This document shows, one piece after another, positions 54,892 to 61,349 of a stretch of 64,000 nt of DNA. Where the stretch lies: positions 1-64,000 of the forward strand of contig CAJUHY010000002.1 in the NCBI GenBank assembly GCA_910585895.1, in the 5' to 3' direction. How positions within the stretch are numbered: the first letter of the stretch is position 1; the number at the start of each line of letters is the position of its first letter. The position numbers were made by a program, and so were the translations under genes. The notes beneath the pieces were generated by a model. It saw nothing but the letters and a program-made list of their open reading frames with translations. It did no database searches and was not told the DNA's origin. Source of the stretch: an uncultured Lachnospiraceae bacterium. Lineage in GTDB: Bacteria; Bacillota; Clostridia; Lachnospirales; Lachnospiraceae.

Positions 54892-56448
54892 CTATAAGGG
54901 ATGAATCTGTGTATGGTCGTCCTCATAATCACTATCATGGTCGTTATTATTGCTGTCGTTATCGTGATTATTGTTGTTTGTGTTATTGCTGCTGTTATTA
55001 TTGCTGCTATTGTTGTTATTATTGTTACTGTTATTATTATTGTTACTATTGTTACTATTGTTGTTATTACTATTATTATTATTATTGCCGCTGTTATTAT
55101 TGTTGTTAGTGCTGTTGTTGTTATTATTGTTCGTGTTATTGTTGTTCCTGTTGCTATTGTTATTATTACTGTTTGTATTGCTATTATTGTTATTAGCGCT
55201 GCTGCTATTATTGTTTCTGTTATTATTATTGTTCGTATTATTGTTGCTGGTATTGTTGTTCCTGTTGTTATTGTTACTGTTTGTGTTGTTGCTATTATTG
55301 TTATTATTATTATTGTTTGTGTTATTATTATTATTGTTATTATTGTTGTTACTATTATTATTGCTGCTTCCGGATGGGTTTACCGTAGAGATAGTTTCTT
55401 CCTCCTCTGCCTCTTCCTCCGTGGTAAGTTCAATTGTAATCTTAGCTGCAGCAGAATTGACAATCAGATTCCTCACCCAATCCACATAGCCTTCCGCTTT
55501 GGCAATCAGGCGGTGCGTACCATAACGCACCTGAATAGGCTGGCCGACATCGACCTGCTCTCCATCCAAAAATACCTCCGCATTCTCCGTCTTCAATTCA
55601 AATTCTACCTGACAGAGTTTCGGTCCATCTCCTTTGAGCTCGTCCAGACTCACCTTTGTCTCTTGGTCCGCCTCCACTGTAATCTCCCGGCTGCCGCCGT
55701 AACCGTCATTTGCCACCGACAACAGATATGTTCCCTCCGGCAGTTCAATACGCATCTGAGGTGTGATTTTCTGCGAAAAAACATTGCCAATCGTAATATA
55801 GCCGCCCAGGAAGAGTTCAACATCTTCCAACACCACCGTGCCATGCCCGGCGGTCACCTGCAGCGTATATATCTGCTGACCCACGCCTTTGATACATACC
55901 GTATCATGCTCGCTGAGTTCAAACAACGGAACCTGGCTGTCACCGCGATACGCCAAAAGGCTTTTGTCAAAATAGTAAATGCTGTCGCCCACCGTCAATG
56001 ACTGCATATCCTTATCCAATACAAAATTATGCAAATCATCATAGGAAAATGCTTCCTGAGAAATCTGGACAAGGCTGAGTTTCTCACCTCGGACATCAAT
56101 CGTAACCAGCTCTCCCAGGGAAAGCTGGCTGACTGTCATATCCTTGCCGTATTTGTCTTTGATATACGTTCCTCCTGTATACGCATAAGGAACTTCCACA
56201 GCATTTTCACAATTGCGCAGCGTCATAGTCCTACGCTCTTCATCAATCGCAGTAACTGCAAATAACTTTTCTGTAGCCTGAACTTCCGCTGCTTCTTCCG
56301 TCTCAGATTCCTCCTGGGTATCGGCAGTATCTTTCTTTACATACACGTCTTTTCCGTCCGTAAACCGACGTTTCTTCTCCCCGCAGCCTGCCGCAAGAAC
56401 CACAAACAGCAGGAGCAGCAACAAAAATTTTATATTCCTCTTTTGCAA
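54892..56448 (-). CDS. PEGA-domain lipoprotein with long Asn-rich tail
   Basis: 518 aa from the TTG at 56448, preferred because GGAGG lies 7 nt upstream and a lipoprotein signal follows at once (KFLLLLLLFVVLAAGCG, Cys lipobox). The ATG 57 nt earlier overlaps the upstream gene and spoils the signal. The middle has two beta-rich PEGA-type domains (PEGTYLLSVANDGYGG; VEFELKTENAEVFLDGEQV, YGTHRLIAKAEGYVDW). The last ~155 residues are almost only Asn with Ser and Thr (AAT/AAC codons), ending in an acidic, His-containing tail. Exported and membrane-anchored. Possibly a spore or envelope protein given the CotS-like neighbour. Confidence 0.82.
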   Translation of the reverse strand: MQKRNIKFLLLLLLFVVLAAGCGEKKRRFTDGKDVYVKKDTADTQEESETEEAAEVQATEKLFAVTAIDEERRTMTLRNCENAVEVPYAYTGGTYIKDKYGKDMTVSQLSLGELVTIDVRGEKLSLVQISQEAFSYDDLHNFVLDKDMQSLTVGDSIYYFDKSLLAYRGDSQVPLFELSEHDTVCIKGVGQQIYTLQVTAGHGTVVLEDVELFLGGYITIGNVFSQKITPQMRIELPEGTYLLSVANDGYGGSREITVEADQETKVSLDELKGDGPKLCQVEFELKTENAEVFLDGEQVDVGQPIQVRYGTHRLIAKAEGYVDWVRNLIVNSAAAKITIELTTEEEAEEEETISTVNPSGSSNNNSNNNNNNNNNNTNNNNNNNNSNNTNSNNNNRNNNTSNNNTNNNNNRNNNSSSANNNNSNTNSNNNNSNRNNNNTNNNNNNSTNNNNNSGNNNNNSNNNNSNNSNNNNNSNNNNNNSSNNNSSNNTNNNNHDNDSNNNDHDSDYEDDHTQIHPL

Positions 56449-56485
56449 ATGAATTCCTCCAATTCTGATACCGAAAAAATCTTTC

Positions 56486-57493
56486 TTATCCGACAGAAAA
56501 CTCAATGGAATCTCCTATCAGGTGAAGAAAACTTTCCCTGGCTTCATTCTGTAAAATAAATTTCTCCAGCTTCTCCAAATTTCTTCCGCAAACCCACGCC
56601 TTGCTGGTATTAAAATAATGGTTGGCAATCTTCCAGAACTTCTCTGGATAGGCAAGACGGATGTATAGCTGCGCCATCTCCTGATGGCTTAATTTTCTTA
56701 CATTATTATAAGCCTTTAGCATATCCATGCCAAGCCCCATATTCCAATTATGCTTTTCTAATATTTTCCGCATAAAATTCCCCAAATCCGCTGTCTGCAC
56801 ATCATAGGAAGCTTTCTCGAAATTGAGGACGGCAATGCCCTGACGCAGGAAAAGCACATTATGCTGGTTGTAATCCCCATGACAAATCCCATAAATGCCC
56901 CCATCTTCCTGCTGATTCTGCTCCATCAGCCGCTTTTGCAGCTCCACTACGTTAACAGCCTCCCGATAGAACAGCTCAAAGCTGCGCAGAAACTCCATTT
57001 CAAAATCATTTTTCTTTTTTCGCGCCAAAATATAGTTGCGGACCTTTTTCAGCTCTTTGGCATGTCTTTCATTTTCAAGAAGCAGGCTGTCACCCTGAAT
57101 CTGCAGATAATCTGGAATCTCGTCCGGAAATGTCCTTAAGATACTATGTATTTCCGCAAGATGGCGAATTGCACGCAAAATATCTTCACGGCTCTTCGTG
57201 TCACATTCCCTGCCGTCATACCAGTCCCGCACCATATAAGCGGTTCCATCTATATCGCGGGCAAGTGTTTTCTCCTCCTTCGTGCGCACAATGCTGTCCA
57301 CATGCCCCTGTCCATGCGTTTCTAAAAACTGCAACAGCCGGTAAAGAAAATCTGCCCTGCCCTCCGAACCTCTGTATTCTTTTAAAATTTTTAATCCCTC
57401 ACTAGTATCGCAAAGTAATGCTCCCCTGCCTTTGGAAGTCTGCTTAACTTCAAACGGATACTGCTCCAGAATCAGATTTTCTCGATTATACAC
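56486..57493 (-). CDS. CotS-like kinase-fold spore coat protein
   Basis: 335 aa from the GTG at 57493 (GGAGG 7 nt upstream, giving MYNRENLILEQYPFEV, the usual start of the family). An ATG at 57547 would add 18 residues without a ribosome site. APH/choline-kinase fold: KGRGALLCDT, MVRDWYDGRECD, catalytic CHGDYNQHNVLF and a less usual VLNFEKAS in place of the D-F/D-x-E metal motif (NFE for DFE). Relatives CotS and CotI are phosphotransferase-like proteins found with spore coats. The metal-site change may lower activity. Confidence 0.82.
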   Translation of the reverse strand: MYNRENLILEQYPFEVKQTSKGRGALLCDTSEGLKILKEYRGSEGRADFLYRLLQFLETHGQGHVDSIVRTKEEKTLARDIDGTAYMVRDWYDGRECDTKSREDILRAIRHLAEIHSILRTFPDEIPDYLQIQGDSLLLENERHAKELKKVRNYILARKKKNDFEMEFLRSFELFYREAVNVVELQKRLMEQNQQEDGGIYGICHGDYNQHNVLFLRQGIAVLNFEKASYDVQTADLGNFMRKILEKHNWNMGLGMDMLKAYNNVRKLSHQEMAQLYIRLAYPEKFWKIANHYFNTSKAWVCGRNLEKLEKFILQNEARESFLHLIGDSIEFSVG

Positions 57494-57565
57494 ATAAACC
57501 CCTCCACCATGATATTCACAAATCCATTTTTTGTGTCTTTCTATCATATGTGAAGAGGTCGCAAT

Positions 57566-58909
57566 CTATTCAGGTTTTTGTACTATTTTGATTAGTTTCT
57601 GCAAAATTTCCGGTGTATTGTCTTCCGGGCATTCCAGAACATGCATAAGCAAATACTGCAGCGTATCCCCTATCTCCTTGCCAGGCTTCATGCCAAGGGC
57701 AATCAAATCTCTGCCTGATACGGCAAGGTCTGCTATTGACAGGCATTGCTGCTTTGCCATGATTTCTTCATATATCTGCTCATAGCCGCGGATATTATCA
57801 AGCTTTTCCTTCTGTCTGTAATCGCTCTTCGCCAGCGTATCTGCCCGCAGGACCTCAAACAAACGCGGATACTGCGCCAGACCCACACGGTGGATTGCCC
57901 GGCGGACTGCCTTTTCCTCAAGCTTTGGTAAATCATCATGCCAGACAATCAGAGCGGTCACCCTGGCAATCGTGTCGTTATCAAATTTCAGACGGCGCAA
58001 GACGTCCTTCGCTATCTCTGCACCCTTTCCGGCATGTCCATGAAAATGGAAAATCCCTTTCTCATCCACTTTCTTGCAAAGCGGTTTTGCCACATCATGC
58101 AAAAGCATTGTCAGGCGCAATACTTTATCACTGCGGCAGTTCATCAACGCCGCAATCGTATGCTCTCCTACATTATAACAGTGAAAAAGATTATTCTGCG
58201 GCGTCTCCATCATCCGGTCAAACTCCGGCAGGAAAATCCGGCTCATGCCGGTCTCATAGACCGCGCGCATTTCCTCAGGATGACTGGAAAGCAAAAGCTT
58301 GACCAATTCCGTCTGGATACGCTCTGCGCTGATTCCAGCCAGGTTGGCAGAAAGCTCTGAAATCGCTGCCCTTGTACCTTCCTCAATTGTAAACCCTAAC
58401 TGAGCGGCAAACCGTACGGCACGCATCATGCGCAATGCATCTTCCGTGAAACGATGAGTGGGACTGCCTACGCAGCGAATAACCTTGCGCTCAATATCAC
58501 GGATTCCGCCAAAAATATCCACAAGCCCCTGTGCTTCATTGTAAGCCATAGCGTTAATGGTAAAATCGCGGCGCTTTAAGTCCTCCTCTAAACTGGAAGT
58601 AAAAGTAACTTCTTTGGGATGTCTGCTATCTTCATATTCGCCATCAATACGGTATGTCGTAACTTCAAATCCTTCTTTCTCCTCCATGACAGTAACCGTC
58701 CCATGCTTGATTCCGGTATCTACCGTCCTGGGAAAAAGCTCCTTGACCTGCCAGGGGGAAGCCGACGTGGTGATGTCCCAATCTCCCGGCGTACGCCCTA
58801 ACAAAGAATCCCGCACACAGCCGCCGACTGCATACGCTTCAAATCCTGCCCCGGCCAGAGTATCTATGATGAACTTAACCTTATCCGGCAAATTGATTGT
58901 CACTGGCAT
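57566..58909 (-). CDS. cca: CCA tRNA nucleotidyltransferase
   Basis: 447 aa. Class II poly(A)-polymerase fold: AVGGCVRDSLLGRTPGDWDI with the catalytic DWD, RRDFTINAMAYNEAQG, DALRMMRAVRFAAQLGF, followed by an HD-type phosphohydrolase domain (LLHDVAKP). It adds or repairs the tRNA 3' CCA end, which fits the tRNA-Tyr in this window lacking an encoded CCA. It overlaps the 3' end of the YqeY gene by 10 nt. Confidence 0.95.
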   Translation of the reverse strand: MPVTINLPDKVKFIIDTLAGAGFEAYAVGGCVRDSLLGRTPGDWDITTSASPWQVKELFPRTVDTGIKHGTVTVMEEKEGFEVTTYRIDGEYEDSRHPKEVTFTSSLEEDLKRRDFTINAMAYNEAQGLVDIFGGIRDIERKVIRCVGSPTHRFTEDALRMMRAVRFAAQLGFTIEEGTRAAISELSANLAGISAERIQTELVKLLLSSHPEEMRAVYETGMSRIFLPEFDRMMETPQNNLFHCYNVGEHTIAALMNCRSDKVLRLTMLLHDVAKPLCKKVDEKGIFHFHGHAGKGAEIAKDVLRRLKFDNDTIARVTALIVWHDDLPKLEEKAVRRAIHRVGLAQYPRLFEVLRADTLAKSDYRQKEKLDNIRGYEQIYEEIMAKQQCLSIADLAVSGRDLIALGMKPGKEIGDTLQYLLMHVLECPEDNTPEILQKLIKIVQKPE

Positions 58910-59337
58910 AACCCTGCAACTACCTGATTGATGACTTTACCGTCCGCTTTGCCTTTGAGCTCCGCCATCACTGCCTTCATAATCTGCCCTTTATTCTTGG
59001 TAGCAACAACCTCTGCAAATTTATCTTTAATATAAGCTTCCACTTCCTCTGCAGACATCATTGCCGGCGCATACTCTTTCATCACATCATAGCGCTGCTG
59101 ATATTCCTCCAACAAATCTGCGCGCTCTTTTGGACAGGTATCCAGCTGCTCCTTAACAGTCTTTAATTCTTTCAATATAACACGGTCCACTAAAGCTTCT
59201 GGAATATCCTCCCGGCAACCCTCGTCAATGGCTGCTTTCTTTACCGCAGACACCAACGCGGAAATAGCGTCTTTCCTTCCTTTATCTCTCGCTTTCATAG
59301 CTGCAACCATATCCTGCTGCAAAGTCTTAACGTCCAT
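58900..59337 (-). CDS. GatB/YqeY-domain protein
   Basis: 145 aa. A fully helical YqeY-type protein: LQQDMVAAMKARDKGRKDAI, SALVSAVK, YQQRYDVMKEYAPAMMSAEE, and the C-terminal KGQIMKAVMAELKGKADGK related to the tail of GatB. Function not settled; it may contact tRNA. AGGAGG before the start, and the stop overlaps cca. Confidence 0.92.
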   Translation of the reverse strand: MDVKTLQQDMVAAMKARDKGRKDAISALVSAVKKAAIDEGCREDIPEALVDRVILKELKTVKEQLDTCPKERADLLEEYQQRYDVMKEYAPAMMSAEEVEAYIKDKFAEVVATKNKGQIMKAVMAELKGKADGKVINQVVAGLCQ

Positions 59338-59433
59338 CTTCCATTCCTCCTGACATTATTCTAAAATATAAAGATAACTATCAAATATTCTGCTTTTATT
59401 ATTGCCGTATCGTCTATTTACCCGCGTCATATC

Positions 59434-60723
59434 TTACAGTACACGGCGCACCGTAACGATATCCCGGTAGGTAGCGCTGTCATAAGCTACAATTCCATAT
59501 GCTGTGCCTTTGGCATGGACTATCTGCCCATTTCCCATATAGATAGCCACATGACCGGAATAACATATCAAATCTCCTGCCCTGGCATTGGCATAGCTTA
59601 CTTCCTGTCCTACAGAACGCTGGGAATACGAATAGCTGGGAATGCTGATTCCAAAATGCGCATACACATAACTGGTAAATCCACTGCAATCTGCGCCGGT
59701 ATTGGGGTCTTTGCCGCCCCATACATAGGGATTTCCTACAAAGCCCAGAGCATATTGTACAACCGCACTGCCGCTGACACCGGTAGAGTACCCTGGATTC
59801 TTATTGCCTCCGCCGCCGGCGCTGCCGCCATTTCCGCTGCCGGAACTGCCGCCCGTACTACCTCCATCAGAACTGCCGCCGGCACTGCCACTGTTACCGC
59901 TGCCAGCATTCGCGTTAGTCTGGCGCTCCCTTGCCTGACGTTCCTGCTCTGCGCGCGCAAGACGTTCCTGCTCTGCACGTGCCTGGCGCTCCCGCTCAAT
60001 ACGTTCATTTTCCTCTGCAATAATTTGATTCTGGGCATTGATGGTATCCTGATACTGTGCCGCCAATGCCTGTGCGGAGGCCAGCATCTCCCCAAAATTA
60101 GCTACTTCACCCTGTTTCCTGTCAATTGTAGCGCGGTAATTCGCTTCTGCTGTCTGGAATTCAGCCTGCTTCTGCTCCAAAGCCGCAATCTCCTGCTTCT
60201 GCTGCTCCGTCAAGGCTGCAACCTGCTCTTTGGTATCCTGGTATTTTGTCAGCAGATTCCTGTCATAATCGTATACCTCGTTGACATATTCCACACGATT
60301 GAGCATCTCTGCAATGCTTTTCGATTCCAAAATACTGGTAAGCATGGCGCTGTCGCCCTTCTCATACATGAAACGGATGCGCAGCTTCATGGATTCATAC
60401 TGATCTTTCTCATCCTTCTTCGCCTGTTCCAGACGCTCCTCAGTCTCTGCCAACTCGTCCTGCTTGATGGCAAGTTCCTCCTCCAAAGTAGAGAGCTCTA
60501 AGATTACATTCACAAGTTCCGCATCCAGGGCATCAATCTCCGACTGGAGCTGCGCCTGTTCCTGCTCTATACTGTCAATCTCATTCTGTTTCGACCTGAG
60601 GTTATCCTCTGCTTCCTGCTTTTTATTCTCCGCATCGGACTTCTTGTCCGCCAAAGCAACTGTAAACTGTGAAATTCCCATGGTTAATACCAATAATACT
60701 GCAATCAGTCTCTTTGATTTCAT
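59434..60723 (-). CDS. Secreted NlpC/P60 peptidoglycan endopeptidase with coiled coil
   Basis: 429 aa from the ATG at 60723 (AAAGGAG upstream). Signal peptide (LIAVLLVLTMGISQFTVALA), a long PcsB/CwlO-type coiled coil (about 25-250, Gln/Glu/Lys-rich), an Arg/Glu/Gln repeat stretch (ERQARAEQERLARAE), a Gly/Ser-rich linker, then the NlpC/P60 domain: catalytic Cys in GADCSGFTSYVY, His in SGHVAIYMG and the third polar residue in QIVHAKG. It cuts the peptide stems of peptidoglycan, probably at division or elongation. Coiled-coil enzymes of this type are usually controlled by FtsEX. Confidence 0.93.
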   Translation of the reverse strand: MKSKRLIAVLLVLTMGISQFTVALADKKSDAENKKQEAEDNLRSKQNEIDSIEQEQAQLQSEIDALDAELVNVILELSTLEEELAIKQDELAETEERLEQAKKDEKDQYESMKLRIRFMYEKGDSAMLTSILESKSIAEMLNRVEYVNEVYDYDRNLLTKYQDTKEQVAALTEQQKQEIAALEQKQAEFQTAEANYRATIDRKQGEVANFGEMLASAQALAAQYQDTINAQNQIIAEENERIERERQARAEQERLARAEQERQARERQTNANAGSGNSGSAGGSSDGGSTGGSSGSGNGGSAGGGGNKNPGYSTGVSGSAVVQYALGFVGNPYVWGGKDPNTGADCSGFTSYVYAHFGISIPSYSYSQRSVGQEVSYANARAGDLICYSGHVAIYMGNGQIVHAKGTAYGIVAYDSATYRDIVTVRRVL

Positions 60724-60760
60724 CCTTTCTCCTTTCCAATGCGTCCTTGTATACAACGTG

Positions 60761-60789
60761 ATTATAACACCATCTGTTTGCGATAGCAA
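60761..60789 (-). promoter_or_regulatory. SigmaA-type promoter of the NlpC/P60 gene
   Basis: Minus strand TTGCTA (60784-60789), 17-bp spacer, TATAAT (60761-60766), about 40 nt before the start. Confidence 0.65.
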
Positions 60790-60817
60790 CTATGGAATCT
60801 TGAAAAAACAGCTTTAC

Positions 60818-61295
60818 GTAACTATTCAGCCCTCAAATATTTTTCACAGTTTTCACAGCAGTTCTTTTAGATGATATGAGTGAAAATATTTATGGGATGT
60901 TTCCCCAGTTCAACGGATTTTCCCTTCTCTGCCAACGTCAGACTAAACCGGAATTTCTAGTATCACTAATTCCAGGGAGGGACTGATGATATTAATTTCC
61001 CCAATTCAAAACTCGCGTTTTCCCCTGTCTTGTAAAATATCGTCACCGGAAATGGTTTTTCCGGTGGCGATATGGTATAAGCAGTAGGGAAAACGCTCAG
61101 ACAGTTGACATTGGGGAAACACATCTCGCCCCTCTCCTGGAAGCAAGGGATACACGAAATCCCTCAAATGTCTGCCTTTTGGCAGAGGAGGGGAAATCCC
61201 TCAAATACATAAACATTCCCATAAATATTTTCTGCTATATGTGCAGAGAACTGCCGTGAAAACTGTAATTAAAAATTTGAAGGCTGAATAGTTAC
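60818..61295. repeat. 478-bp long palindromic element
   Basis: Ends: GTAACTATTCAGCC at 60818-60831 and its reverse complement at 61282-61295. Complementary blocks run all the way in: ACAGTTTTCAC, GCAGTTCT, GAAAATATTTATGGGA, CTCTGCCAA, CAGAC, GTATC, TTCCAG, TTTCCCCAA, CGTTTTCCC. The centre is a strong hairpin, ATATCGTCACCGGAAA against TTTTCCGGTGGCGATAT (61037-61073). It fills almost the whole 626-nt gap between two genes. No credible protein frame. Confidence 0.85.
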
Positions 61296-61331
61296 AGCTT
61301 TCCGGTATGTATCGACATACCAGAAAGCTGT
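61294..61331. terminator. Hairpin after the right-hand GH43 gene
   Basis: ACAGCTTTC, GGTATGT and their complements form a 16-bp stem with one mismatch and a 4-nt loop, 20-55 nt past the GH43 stop. There is no T run on the minus strand, so termination is doubtful. It abuts the palindrome. Confidence 0.4.
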
Positions 61332-61349
61332 TCTGTTCTTAGATAAAAA

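Noticed and set aside
54905..55370. CRISPR-like or tandem repeat array
   Set aside because: The apparent repeats are irregular AAT/AAC codons with no spacer of fixed length.
54901..56001. Long plus-strand frame of Val/Ile/Leu repeats opposite the lipoprotein tail
   Set aside because: It is the antisense reading of the Asn codon run; no ribosome site, and the minus-strand lipoprotein has signal peptide, domains and terminator.
61294..61331. Strong terminator for the right-hand GH43 gene
   Set aside because: The stem is good but there is no T run on the minus strand; kept only as a low-confidence hairpin.
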